Below, piece by piece: positions 15,032-23,082 of a stretch of DNA of 64,000 nucleotides. Both the position numbers and the translations under genes were made by a program. The stretch is from Streptomyces plumbidurans (GTDB lineage Bacteria; Actinomycetota; Actinomycetes; Streptomycetales; Streptomycetaceae). A model generated the notes under the pieces. That model was not told the DNA's origin. It saw only the letters and a list, made by a program, of their open reading frames with translations, and did not search any database. The stretch spans positions 1 to 64,000 of the forward strand of contig NZ_JAFJSY010000028.1 in NCBI RefSeq assembly GCF_019857225.1, read 5' to 3'. Numbering within the stretch: position 1 is the stretch's first letter; each line of letters begins with the position of its first letter.

Positions 15032-17035
15032 ATGAGCGCGTCGTCGAGGATCGAGACCGTGACGAGCGGTACGAGGGTGCCGTGGGGAGACGTCGTACTG
15101 TCCGCAATCGCCTCGGTGAGCTGGGCGTTGATCGGTATGGCGGGCGTGGCGGCACTGGGTCTGCATCTGCTGGAGGCGGACGCCTCGGCCTCGCTCGGAC
15201 CGATGACCGCGGCGGTCGTGGCGCTCGCCGCGGGCGGTTCGGTCACCCCGTCCGGCGATGTGTCCGCCTTCGGACTGAAGGGTGCGGAGGCGCACACGGC
15301 CGTCACGATCACCCCGCTGGGCGTGAGCCTGGTCGGCGCACTGCTGCTGGCCTGGTTCTTTCTACGATCCTTGCGCACAAGCGGAGTTGTCGTCGCACCG
15401 GCCGAACTCCTCGCGCGCGCGGGCGCGGTGGTCGCGCTGTTCGTGGCCACGCTGGGCGGGCTGGCGTGGGCGGGACACGATGTCATCACGATCGACGGGG
15501 GCTCACTGGGCCTGGACATGCTGCCCGGCGGCGGAGGTAGGGGCGGCGGGGGCGTGAACATCCCCGGTCTCGGCGACCTCGGTGACATCGGCGGGCTGCT
15601 GCCCGACAACATCGGCAACCTCATCCACGCGAAGGCGGCGGTCGGCTTCACCGTCGACACCGCGTCCACGCTGCTCGGCGGTCTGGTCTGGTGCGCCGGC
15701 GTCCTGCTGATCGCCCTGCTGGCCTCGCGCCGCACTCCCCTGCCGCCCGGCTGGGAGGCCGTGCACCGGGTGGTACGGCCGGCGGTGTCGGCGATCGTCG
15801 CGGTGATGCTGACGGCGGTGGTGGCCGGCCTCGCGGCGGCCGCGTACGCGGCGATCGGCGACGACCACCCCAAGCGGATCTTCGGCGCCGCGCTGCTGGG
15901 CGCGCCCAACGGCACCTGGCTGGGCATCCCGATCGGCCTGTTCGTGCCGTTCGACGGCAACGCGAGCGGTGCGCTCGCCAAACTCCTGCCGGACCCGCTG
16001 GACGACCTGCTCACCGCGAAGACCGACCAGTCGGTGACGCTGGGGCGGCTGGCGGACCTGGACGGGCGGGTGTGGCTGCTGGGCGTGGCGGCGGCCTTGA
16101 TGATGCTGCTGGCCGGGGTGTTGACGGCGGTGCGGACGCCGGTGCGGACGCCGGTCGGCGCCGGGGGCGCGGGTGCGCGCGCCGCGGGTGGCGCCGTCTC
16201 GGGTGCGGGTCGGGTCTCCGGTGCGGGCCGAGTCTCCGGTGCGGGCCTGGTCTCCGGTGCGGGCCCGGACTCGGGTACCGGCCCGGACTCGGGTACGGGC
16301 GCTCTCGCGTTCGCGGGCCGGTGCGCGCTGCGGCTGGGGATCGTCACGGCGTTGACGCTGCCGCTGCTCGCCTGGCTCACGGAGGTGTCCGTGAACGCCT
16401 CGCTGTCGGTGCTGGGCTTCGACGCGTTCGGCGCCGGGATCGAACTGCACGGACACCTCGGCATGGCGCTGCTCCTGGGCGCCCTGTGGGGTGCTGGAAC
16501 GGGGGCCGTGGGGGCGCTGCTGGCCCGGGCCACGGGTGCGGCGGGACGGCGGGCGGCCCCGCTCGCGCTGACGGCCGTGCCCGCGGGGGCTGTGGCCGCG
16601 AGCCCCGGGCAGCCGCAGTACGCGCACGAGGCGGGCGCCGGGGTTCCCGCAGAGCCGGGCGCGCAGCGGGGTGAGTCCGGGCCGTACACGCCCAGCGCCT
16701 CGTACCGGGCGCCCAACCCCGCCACCAATCCCTATCTGCAAGTGCCGGACGAGCTGCGCGAACCGGAGGACGCACGGCCGCCGTCCGGCGACACTGCCCG
16801 CCCCGGTGCGCAGCCGAGCAAGCAGCCGCGTGAGCAGCCGCCCAGGGCGCCGGAGGAGGGCGCCGGCATGTACGGCGCGCCCACGGTCGCCGGACCGGTC
16901 GGCGGCCCGCCCCCGCGGTCCTGGCGCCGTCCGCCCCGGCCGCGCCCCGCGGACCGGTCGCAGTCCGCACCGGGCGAGCCACCTCCCCCGCCCCCGCCCC
17001 CTCCGCCACCGGGACGGCCCAAGGGCCGGCCGTGA
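15032..17035 (+). CDS. Streptophobe family multi-spanning membrane protein
   Basis: A 667-residue membrane protein of the streptophobe type, found in Streptomyces and of unknown function. The N-terminal motif PWGDVVLSAIASVSWALIGM starts the first membrane segment; about ten hydrophobic segments follow to residue ~530 (for example VSLVGALLLAWFF, AVSAIVAVMLTAVVAGLAAA, LRLGIVTALTLPLLAWL). A repetitive Gly/Ala/Ser stretch lies near residues 391-426. The last ~110 residues are Pro/Arg-rich and end in runs of Pro, probably a cytoplasmic disordered tail. The ATG at 15032 follows GGGGGTCTGCA. Divergent from the FHA-ABC exporter 228 bp away. Confidence 0.82.
   Translation: MSASSRIETVTSGTRVPWGDVVLSAIASVSWALIGMAGVAALGLHLLEADASASLGPMTAAVVALAAGGSVTPSGDVSAFGLKGAEAHTAVTITPLGVSLVGALLLAWFFLRSLRTSGVVVAPAELLARAGAVVALFVATLGGLAWAGHDVITIDGGSLGLDMLPGGGGRGGGGVNIPGLGDLGDIGGLLPDNIGNLIHAKAAVGFTVDTASTLLGGLVWCAGVLLIALLASRRTPLPPGWEAVHRVVRPAVSAIVAVMLTAVVAGLAAAAYAAIGDDHPKRIFGAALLGAPNGTWLGIPIGLFVPFDGNASGALAKLLPDPLDDLLTAKTDQSVTLGRLADLDGRVWLLGVAAALMMLLAGVLTAVRTPVRTPVGAGGAGARAAGGAVSGAGRVSGAGRVSGAGLVSGAGPDSGTGPDSGTGALAFAGRCALRLGIVTALTLPLLAWLTEVSVNASLSVLGFDAFGAGIELHGHLGMALLLGALWGAGTGAVGALLARATGAAGRRAAPLALTAVPAGAVAASPGQPQYAHEAGAGVPAEPGAQRGESGPYTPSASYRAPNPATNPYLQVPDELREPEDARPPSGDTARPGAQPSKQPREQPPRAPEEGAGMYGAPTVAGPVGGPPPRSWRRPPRPRPADRSQSAPGEPPPPPPPPPPPGRPKGRP
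16202..16309 (+). repeat. Six in-frame 18-bp minisatellite units within the streptophobe gene
   Basis: Six 18-bp units (starting 16202, 16220, 16238, 16256, 16274, 16292) encode GAGRVS, GAGRVS, GAGLVS, GAGPDS, GTGPDS, GTGALA. The unit begins GGTGCGGG or GGTACGGG. Being a multiple of three, copy-number changes would keep the frame; they would change the length of a loop between membrane segments. Confidence 0.85.
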
Positions 17036-17217
17036 GCTGACGGCGACGTTCGGGCAGGCTGGCGTAGGCATGCGCGTACGGGTGCGGAGAGGCCGACATA
17101 GCGAGGGCGCGAGGGCCTTTTCAGCCTCACGTCACCCACTCGACACCCACTGTTCCGTGTCCGCCAGGCGGACCACAGCGGCGGTGGGCACTGCGTGCCG
17201 GATACGGTGGGTACACC

Positions 17218-18444
17218 ATGAGCGCTTCGCAGACCCCGCCCTCTGACGTCACGCCCGACGCCCCCACTCTGCTGGTCAAGATCTTCGGCAAGGACAGGCC
17301 GGGCATCACGGCCGGTCTCTTCGACACCCTCGCCGCCTACTCGGTCGACGTGGTCGACATCGAGCAGGTCGTCACCCGTGGCCGGATGGTGCTGTGCGCG
17401 CTGGTGACCCCGCCGCCCGCCGGGCTGGAGGGCGACCTGCGCGCGACCGTGCACAGCTGGGCCGAGTCCATGAAGATGCAGGCGGAGATCATCTCCGGCC
17501 ACGGCGACAACCGGCCACGCGGTCTCGGGCGCTCCCTGGTCACCGTCCTCGGCCATCCGCTCACCTCGGAGGCGACCGCCCGGATCGCCGCCAAGATCAC
17601 CAAAGCGGGCGGCAACATCGACCGCATCTTCCGGCTCGCCAAGTACCCCGTCACAGCGGTGGAGTTCGCGGTCTCGGGCGTGGAGACCGAGCCACTGCGC
17701 ACGGCTCTCGTGACCGACGCCGCGGCACTCGGTGTCGATGTGGCGGTCGTCGCGGCGGGTCTGCACCGGCGGGCCCAGCGTCTGGTGGTCATGGACGTCG
17801 ACTCGACGCTCATCCAGGACGAGGTGATCGAGCTCTTCGCGGCGCACGCGGGCTGCGCGGACAAGGTCGCCGAGGTCACCGCGGCCGCGATGCGCGGGGA
17901 GCTGGACTTCGAACAGTCGCTGCACGCGCGCGTGGCGCTGCTGGAGGGGCTCGACGCCTCCGTGGTGGACAAGGTGCGCAGCGAGGTACGGCTGACACCG
18001 GGTGCCCGCACACTGATCCGCACGCTGAAGCGGCTCGGCTACCAAGTGGGCGTCGTCTCCGGCGGGTTCACCCAGGTCACCGACGACCTCAAGGAGCGGC
18101 TCGGGCTCGACTTCGCGCAGGCCAACACCCTGGAGATCATCGACGGGAGGCTCACCGGCAAGGTCATCGGGGAGATCGTCGACCGTGCGGGCAAGGCGCG
18201 GCTGCTGCGCCGGTTCGCCGCCGAGGCGGGCGTGCCCCTCGCGCAGACCGTCGCGATCGGTGACGGTGCCAACGACCTGGACATGCTGAACGCGGCCGGT
18301 CTCGGGGTCGCCTTCAACGCCAAGCCGGTCGTACGGGAGGCGGCGCACACCGCGGTGAACGTGCCCTTCCTGGACACCGTCCTGTATCTGCTGGGCGTCA
18401 CCCGCGAAGAGGTCGAGGCGGCGGACACGCACGACGATCAGTAG
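17218..18444 (+). CDS. serB: Phosphoserine phosphatase SerB with N-terminal ACT domains
   Basis: A 408-residue enzyme that makes L-serine from phosphoserine, the last step of the serine pathway. The N-terminal ~180 residues contain ACT-type regulatory modules (KIFGKDRPGITAGLFDTLA; LVTVLGHPLTSEATARIAA). The HAD catalytic domain has motif I VVMDVDSTL (nucleophile D193, acid D195), VVSGGF (280-284 region) for motif II and GDGANDLDM (348-356) for motif III. The length is as in mycobacterial SerB2. ATG at 17218; the 182 bp before it must hold the promoter. A terminator hairpin follows. Confidence 0.95.
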   Translation: MSASQTPPSDVTPDAPTLLVKIFGKDRPGITAGLFDTLAAYSVDVVDIEQVVTRGRMVLCALVTPPPAGLEGDLRATVHSWAESMKMQAEIISGHGDNRPRGLGRSLVTVLGHPLTSEATARIAAKITKAGGNIDRIFRLAKYPVTAVEFAVSGVETEPLRTALVTDAAALGVDVAVVAAGLHRRAQRLVVMDVDSTLIQDEVIELFAAHAGCADKVAEVTAAAMRGELDFEQSLHARVALLEGLDASVVDKVRSEVRLTPGARTLIRTLKRLGYQVGVVSGGFTQVTDDLKERLGLDFAQANTLEIIDGRLTGKVIGEIVDRAGKARLLRRFAAEAGVPLAQTVAIGDGANDLDMLNAAGLGVAFNAKPVVREAAHTAVNVPFLDTVLYLLGVTREEVEAADTHDDQ

Positions 18445-18499
18445 ACCGGCAAGCGGCAGCAGATCGTCGACCAGCACCAAAGCGTCTTCGTACGTATCG

Positions 18500-18530
18500 G
18501 GGCCCGGCACCGCAGTGGCGCCGGGCCCAT
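18500..18530 (+). terminator. Hairpin terminator between serB and the SixA-like gene
   Basis: GGGCCCGGC (18500-18508) pairs with GCCGGGCCC (18520-18528), a perfect 9-bp stem. It stands between convergent genes and can serve both. Confidence 0.75.
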
Positions 18531-18545
18531 CGTGCGGCGTGGCGG

Positions 18546-19064
18546 CTACTCGGTGGGTGCCCAGTAGTCGATCAGCTTGGCGGAGGCCGGCTCCAGGCTC
18601 TTCCAGGAGCCCTCGAAGGACAGGACCGCGAAGGCGGCGGCCGGGAACCCGCGCTGGCTCATCCGCTCGCGGGCGTCGCCCTCGGCCGAGCCGGCGAGGA
18701 TGTCGGCGAGGCCCTGGACACCCGGATTGTGGCCGATGAGCACGGCGTTCTGCGCGTCGTCGGGGGTCTCGTTGAGCAGCGCGATCAGCTCGCCGGGCGA
18801 GGCCTCGTAGATACGCTCCTCGTAGACGGTTTTCGGCCGCTGCGGGAACTCGTGAACGGCGAGTTTCCAGGTTTCTCGGGTCCGGATCGAGGTGGAGCAC
18901 AGGGCCAGGTGGAAGGGGATGCCGGTGTCGGCCAGCTTGCGTCCGGCGACTGCGGCGTCCGTGCGGCCCCGGTCAGCCAGGGGGCGCTCATGGTCGGTCA
19001 CCTGCGGCCAGTCGGCTTTCGCATGCCGGAAGAGGACGATCCTGCGGGGTTCAGCGACGCTCAT
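18546..19064 (-). CDS. SixA-type histidine phosphatase family protein
   Basis: A 172-residue small histidine phosphatase. The RHG-like motif is LFRHAKAD with the nucleophile His at 14; LCSTSIRTRETW follows, and the second conserved His is H112 in VLIGHNPGVQGLA. E. coli SixA dephosphorylates phospho-His in phosphotransfer proteins. The substrate here is not known. The frame is open further upstream, but the ATG at 19064 gives the family N terminus. Confidence 0.88.
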   Translation of the reverse strand: MSVAEPRRIVLFRHAKADWPQVTDHERPLADRGRTDAAVAGRKLADTGIPFHLALCSTSIRTRETWKLAVHEFPQRPKTVYEERIYEASPGELIALLNETPDDAQNAVLIGHNPGVQGLADILAGSAEGDARERMSQRGFPAAAFAVLSFEGSWKSLEPASAKLIDYWAPTE

Positions 19065-19129
19065 GGAATCCAGCTTCGCATGAAACAGGCCAGCAAGCGC
19101 AGGTAGTTGACCGGCGGTCCGCGAGGTGC

Positions 19130-19330
19130 TCAGCGGGCCACGAGCTGCTGTATGCGCTCGAAGAGGTGGGTGATCGCCGGGTCGTCCGCCGCCTGCGCGT
19201 GGGTGGGGTTCAGCATCAGCGCCAGGAGCACGACGAAGGCGAGCGTCGGCAGGGCCAGTGCCCACCAGGGCAGCCGGGTCTGGACACCCGTGGTAGCCGG
19301 GTGGGGCAGGGTGTGCGAACGGGCGGACAT
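19130..19330 (-). CDS. Small single-span membrane protein, conserved hypothetical
   Basis: A 66-residue protein beginning MSARSHTLPHPATTGVQTRL with one membrane segment (PWWALALPTLAFVVLLALML, about 21-40) and a short outer/inner tail ending ITHLFERIQQLVAR. The frame extends to a GTG at 19378, but the ATG at 19330 has GGAGG six bases upstream, so I take that one. It is 65 bp upstream of the SixA-like gene on the same strand and may share its transcript. Function unknown. Confidence 0.65.
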   Translation of the reverse strand: MSARSHTLPHPATTGVQTRLPWWALALPTLAFVVLLALMLNPTHAQAADDPAITHLFERIQQLVAR

Positions 19331-19525
19331 GAGTGCCTCCGCGGTCTCCGAGTCGTCGGTGACCGCCCCCGCGGTCACGATTCGAAGTTACGCAGTCGGC
19401 GGCCCCCAACCCATCCGGAGATCCACCCACTTGACCCTGACACCCGCCCCCTAGGGGATGGTGGGGCTAGCCCCACCACCGGCCGTCACGGCGAGCCGTC
19501 GCGCGTTGCGGCAAGGTCTCGCGCG

Positions 19526-19642
19526 TCACGGCGAAGCGATCGTCGCGATGATGGCGATGACCACGAAGATGGCGAGGAACGCGCCGAAGACCATGAGCAT
19601 CTTCTTCTGGCCGTTCTTGGGGTTCGGGTCGAGCACTGGCAT
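19526..19642 (-). CDS. SGM_5486 family transporter-associated microprotein
   Basis: A 38-residue protein: MPVLDPNPKNGQKKMLMVFG then a single membrane segment rich in Ile/Val/Ala, ending IIATIASP. It matches the SGM_5486-type small proteins that occur beside MFS transporter genes in Streptomyces. It lies 43 bp downstream of the CynX/NimT-like MFS gene in the same direction, fitting the name. It is too short for standard gene finding. Function unproven; a role as transporter subunit or stabiliser is inference. Confidence 0.85.
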   Translation of the reverse strand: MPVLDPNPKNGQKKMLMVFGAFLAIFVVIAIIATIASP

Positions 19643-19685
19643 GCGCCAAGTCTCCCACTCCGCGCGTGCGGCGGTGCGGCGGGGG

Positions 19686-20996
19686 TCAGCCGGCCGCCTC
19701 GTCCTCGACGGTGCGGTTGCGGCCCGCCAGGACGCCGACCACCATCTGCGGGATCAGCAGGGCGGTCATGAGGCCGATCGGCAGGCTCCAGCCGCCGCTG
19801 TGCTGGTAGAGCACGCCCACCAGGAGCGGTCCGGGGATGGAGATCAGATATCCGGTGCTCTGCGCGAAGCCGGAGAGCTGGGCCACTCCGGCGCTGGTCC
19901 TGGAGCGCATGCCGACCATCGTCAAAGCCAGCGGGAACGAGCAGTTGGAGACACCGAGCAACAGGGCCCACGCCCAGGACCCGGCGGCGGGGGCGAGGTA
20001 AAGACCGGCGTAGCCGGCGAGGCCGCACACGCCCAGCGCGATCACGATCGGGCCCTGGTGGGGCAGCCTGGTGGCAAGGCGCGGGATGACGAAGGCCAGC
20101 GGCACGCCCATCACCATCGTGACGGCGAGCAGCAGTCCCGCGGTGCCCGCGGGCACGCCCGCGTCTCGGAAGATCTGCGCCATCCAGCCCATGGTGATGT
20201 AGGCACCGGTGGCCTGGAGCCCGAAGTAGACGGCCAGGGCCCAGGCGGTGCGGCTGCGGGTGATCCGCAGCGCGGGCGCCGCCACGCGCGCGTGCTCCTG
20301 CTGCACGGTCGGTTGCTCGGCGGACGGCGCGGCCGGCTGATCGGCGGGCCGCGCGCCCCGCTGCCGTACGAACGGGATCCACGGCACGATGGCGACGGCC
20401 GCGAGCAGCGACCAGACCGCGAGCCCCGACTGCCAACTGCCGCCCAGGGCATCGGTCATGGGCACCGTCACCGCCGCGGCGACCGCGGTGCCCAGGGCGA
20501 GGGCCATCGAGTAGAGGCCGGTCATGGAGCCGACCCGGTTCGGGAACCAGCGCTTGACGATGACCGGCATGAGGACGTTGCTGACCGCGATGCCCATGAG
20601 CGTGAGCGCGCTGGCGGCCAGGAAGCCCGCCGTGCTGTGGGTGTACGGCCGCACCAGCAGCCCCGCGGTGATGGCGACCATGCCCGCGCAGACCACCGCG
20701 GCGGGTCCGAAGCGGCGGGCCAGGCGGGGTGCGGTGACACCGAAGACGGCGAAGCAGAGGGGCGGTACGGAGGTGAGCAGTCCGGCCACGCTGCCGCTCA
20801 TGCCGAGCCCGTCGCGGACCTCCTCCAGGAGCGCGCCAAGACTGGTGATGGCAGGCCGGAGGTTGAGGGCGGTCAGCACGATGCCGACCACCAGCAGCCG
20901 CGTCGCCCACGCGCGCGTGGCGGGCCCTGTGGTCGTCCGCGCCTCCGGGGTGCGTATCTGCGCGGGCGTGATCGTCCTGGATTCCTCGCTTGCCAT
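19686..20996 (-). CDS. CynX/NimT family MFS transporter
   Basis: A 436-residue protein with twelve membrane segments. After an N-terminal cytoplasmic region (MASEESRTITPAQIRTPEAR) the first helix has LLVVGIVLTALNLRPAITSL, the NLRP motif being characteristic of the CynX/NimT family (cyanate and 2-nitroimidazole exporters). Further motifs include LARRFGPAAVVCAG after helix 2. In-frame starts at 21005 and 21008 are also possible. It is divergent from a GntR/FCD regulator with a palindrome between them, which points to regulated expression in response to the regulator's ligand. Confidence 0.9.
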   Translation of the reverse strand: MASEESRTITPAQIRTPEARTTTGPATRAWATRLLVVGIVLTALNLRPAITSLGALLEEVRDGLGMSGSVAGLLTSVPPLCFAVFGVTAPRLARRFGPAAVVCAGMVAITAGLLVRPYTHSTAGFLAASALTLMGIAVSNVLMPVIVKRWFPNRVGSMTGLYSMALALGTAVAAAVTVPMTDALGGSWQSGLAVWSLLAAVAIVPWIPFVRQRGARPADQPAAPSAEQPTVQQEHARVAAPALRITRSRTAWALAVYFGLQATGAYITMGWMAQIFRDAGVPAGTAGLLLAVTMVMGVPLAFVIPRLATRLPHQGPIVIALGVCGLAGYAGLYLAPAAGSWAWALLLGVSNCSFPLALTMVGMRSRTSAGVAQLSGFAQSTGYLISIPGPLLVGVLYQHSGGWSLPIGLMTALLIPQMVVGVLAGRNRTVEDEAAG

Positions 20997-21010
20997 GACG
21001 CCCATCATAG

Positions 21011-21025
21011 AATCATGGGATGATT
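21011..21025. promoter_or_regulatory. 15-bp palindrome AATCATGGGATGATT, candidate GntR operator
   Basis: A perfect inverted repeat AATCAT-GGG-ATGATT lies in the 100-bp gap between the MFS gene (start 20996, minus) and the GntR/FCD gene (start 21097, plus). It is 15 bp from the MFS start codon. FCD regulators of the GntR family bind short palindromes of this size in their own divergent intergenic region, so it is the natural operator for both genes. Confidence 0.65.
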
Positions 21026-21096
21026 GGTTGTCCATCGCGGGGCCATCCCGACCGTCCTGCCCGTCCGGCCCCGTCCCTCCCGTGCGAAGGTGTGCC

Positions 21097-21786
21097 ATGC
21101 CCTTGAGCCACCCGCGCCGTTCGGCGCTGTCCGAGCAGGTCATCGCCGCGCTGCGGCATCAGATCACCTCGGGCGAGTGGCCGGTCGGCTCGCGCATCCC
21201 GACCGAGCCGGAGCTGGTCGAGCAGCTCGGTGTGGCCCGGAACACGGTCCGTGAGGCCGTCCGCGCGCTCGCCCACAACGGTCTGCTGGACATCCGTCAG
21301 GGCTCGGGCACCTACGTCGTGGCGACCAGTGAGCTGGCGGGCGTGATGCACCGCCGCTTCGCCGACGCGGATCCGGGGCACATCGCCGAGCTGCGCTCCA
21401 CGCTGGAGTCGGCCGCCGCGAGGCTGGCCGCGGAGCGGCGCACGGAGAAGGACCTCAAGCAGCTCGACGCGCTGCTCGTGCGGCGCGAGGAGGCCTGGGA
21501 GTCGGGCGACACGGAGGCGTTCGTGACGGCGGACGCCACCTTCCACATGGCGGTGGTGGCGGCGTCCCACAACGACGTGATGAGCGCGATGTACGCCGAC
21601 CTCGGCGAGGTGCTGCGGGACTGGCTGCGCGTCGACGTCGGCGAGGCCCTGACACCGGAGACGTACATGGAGCACACCCGCCTGGTCGACGCGATCCGCG
21701 CGGGCGACGCCGAGGCGGCGGGCGCGGCGGCGGCGAGCTATCCGGTCCTGTGCCGTCCGGGGCGGTTCACCGCTTCTGGTGGCTGA
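21097..21786 (+). CDS. GntR family regulator with FCD (FadR-type) domain
   Basis: A 229-residue regulator. The winged helix-turn-helix spans about 8-72 (IPTEPELVEQLGVARNTVRE; LLDIRQGSGTYVV). The FCD ligand domain is about 90-220 (ELRSTLESAAARLAAER; DATFHMAVVAASHND; HTRLVDAIRAGD), with Asp and His residues placed as in metal-binding FCD domains. It likely controls the divergent MFS transporter and itself through the palindrome at 21011. The ligand is probably a small carboxylate but cannot be read. Its 3' end overlaps the convergent gene by 20 bp. Confidence 0.92.
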   Translation: MPLSHPRRSALSEQVIAALRHQITSGEWPVGSRIPTEPELVEQLGVARNTVREAVRALAHNGLLDIRQGSGTYVVATSELAGVMHRRFADADPGHIAELRSTLESAAARLAAERRTEKDLKQLDALLVRREEAWESGDTEAFVTADATFHMAVVAASHNDVMSAMYADLGEVLRDWLRVDVGEALTPETYMEHTRLVDAIRAGDAEAAGAAAASYPVLCRPGRFTASGG

Positions 21787-22114
21787 CCCATGCCGAGCGG
21801 ACCTCCTCCCAGCACCGTCCGGTGAGCCGTACGGTCATGGCCGGCCAGGTGTCGACCCGGGCGCCGTCGGTGTCGAGGTCCCACCAGCGTGCGCACTCGA
21901 CGTGCAGGCTGACGCCGTCGGTCTGCGGATAGGGGTTGTGGCAGTACGCGGTCACGTGCGATCCGGTGATCCGGATACGGCACTCGGCGCCGAAGGGCTG
22001 CGGCGAGGGCGGCTTCGCGGGCTGCACGCGCGCGTAGGGCATCGCCTCGTACGGCAGGGAGAGCACGAGTACGACGGCGAAGGTCGCTGAGGCCAGGCTG
22101 CGGAACAGACGCAC
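21767..22114 (-). CDS. Secreted or membrane-anchored small protein with four Cys, unknown function
   Basis: A 115-residue protein with a signal peptide (MRLFRSLASATFAVVLVLSL, residues 1-20). The mature part has four Cys (in GAECRI, TAYCHN, HVECAR and TGRCWE) that could form two disulfides, and a Trp/Asp-rich middle (WWDLDTDGARVDTW). I do not recognise a named domain. The start is at 22114 with AGGAGG-like GGAGGTTTCC upstream. Its 3' end overlaps the GntR gene by 20 bp. A striking CACGTG repeat lies in its upstream region. Confidence 0.7.
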   Translation of the reverse strand: MRLFRSLASATFAVVLVLSLPYEAMPYARVQPAKPPSPQPFGAECRIRITGSHVTAYCHNPYPQTDGVSLHVECARWWDLDTDGARVDTWPAMTVRLTGRCWEEVRSAWVSHQKR

Positions 22115-22148
22115 AAGGAAACCTCCTCGGCCGTGCCCCGGAGGGAGT

Positions 22149-22185
22149 CACGTGACGAACACGTACTCCCACGTGCTGAACACGT
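22149..22185. promoter_or_regulatory. Two 16-bp CACGTG...ACACGT units, 21 bp apart
   Basis: CACGTGACGAACACGT (22149-22164) and CACGTGCTGAACACGT (22170-22185) are a direct repeat with 14 of 16 matches and a 21-bp period, two helical turns. Each unit is itself an inverted repeat, ACGTG-N5-CACGT. They lie 35-71 bp upstream of the secreted 115-residue protein, where a promoter is expected. No known regulator was matched. Confidence 0.65.
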
Positions 22186-22248
22186 GATCCAGAGTGCCCA
22201 GTTGAGCCCCGGCCCCGCCCGGCCGGGTAGGCCGATCGGGTGACATGC

Positions 22249-22282
22249 CGAGGGCGCGCCTCCCGTGGGATGCGCGCCCTCG
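22249..22282 (-). terminator. Terminator after fabI
   Basis: CGAGGGCGCGC (22249-22259) pairs perfectly with GCGCGCCCTCG (22272-22282), 28 bp beyond the fabI stop codon on the minus strand. Confidence 0.8.
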
Positions 22283-22309
22283 AACAGCGTCCTGCGGCAG
22301 TGACCGGGG

Positions 22310-23077
22310 TCAGGCGCCGATGGCGTGCAGACCGCCGTCGACGTGGATGATCTCGCCGGTGGTCTTCGGGAACCAGTCGCTCAGCAGGGCGACGATGCCC
22401 TTGCCGGCCGGCTCCGGGTCCTTGAGGTCCCACTCCAGCGGGGAGCGGCTGTCCCACACCGCGGCCAGGTCGCTGAAGCCCGGGATGGACTTGGCGGCCA
22501 TCGAGCCGATCGGGCCCGCGGAGATGAGGTTGCAGCGGATGTTCTGCTTGCCCAGGTCGCGCGCCAGGTAGCGGCTGGTGGCCTCCAGGGCGGCCTTGGC
22601 CGGGCCCATCCAGTCGTACTGCGGCCAGGCGTACTGGGCGTCGAAGGTGAGTCCGACGACCGAGCCGCCGTTCTGCATCAGCGGCAGACAGGCCGTGGTC
22701 AGCGACTTCAGGGAGTACGCCGAGACGTGCATGGCCGTGGCGACCGACTCGAAGGGCGTGTTCAGGAAGTTGCCGCCGAGCGCGTCCTGCGGCGCGAAGC
22801 CGATGGAGTGCACGACGCCGTCCAGGCCGCCGAGCTCCTGGCCGACGACGTCGGCCAGGCGGCCCAGGTGCTCGTCGTTGGTGACGTCGAGCTCGATGAC
22901 CTTGGTGGGCTTGGGCAGCTTTTTGGCAATGCGCTCGGTCAGCGTGGGCCGCGGGAACGCGGTCAGGATGATCTCGGCACCCTGCTCCTGGGCCTGCTTG
23001 GCGGCGTGGAAGGCGATGGAGGACTCCATCAGCACACCGGTGATCAGGACGCGCTTGCCCTCGAGAATTCCGCTCAT
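22310..23077 (-). CDS. fabI: Enoyl-[acyl-carrier-protein] reductase, FabI/InhA type
   Basis: A 255-residue enzyme reducing trans-2-enoyl-ACP with NADH in the last step of each fatty-acid elongation cycle. The atypical nucleotide-binding segment LITGVLMESSIAFHAAKQAQ (11-30) and the catalytic pair Y154 and K161 in YDWMGPAKAALEATSRYLAR match InhA. The gene is five bases after fabG on the same strand, an arrangement also seen in mycobacteria (fabG1-inhA). The sequence of the target pocket looks intact. A terminator follows. Confidence 0.95.
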   Translation of the reverse strand: MSGILEGKRVLITGVLMESSIAFHAAKQAQEQGAEIILTAFPRPTLTERIAKKLPKPTKVIELDVTNDEHLGRLADVVGQELGGLDGVVHSIGFAPQDALGGNFLNTPFESVATAMHVSAYSLKSLTTACLPLMQNGGSVVGLTFDAQYAWPQYDWMGPAKAALEATSRYLARDLGKQNIRCNLISAGPIGSMAAKSIPGFSDLAAVWDSRSPLEWDLKDPEPAGKGIVALLSDWFPKTTGEIIHVDGGLHAIGA

Positions 23078-23082
23078 GGTGA

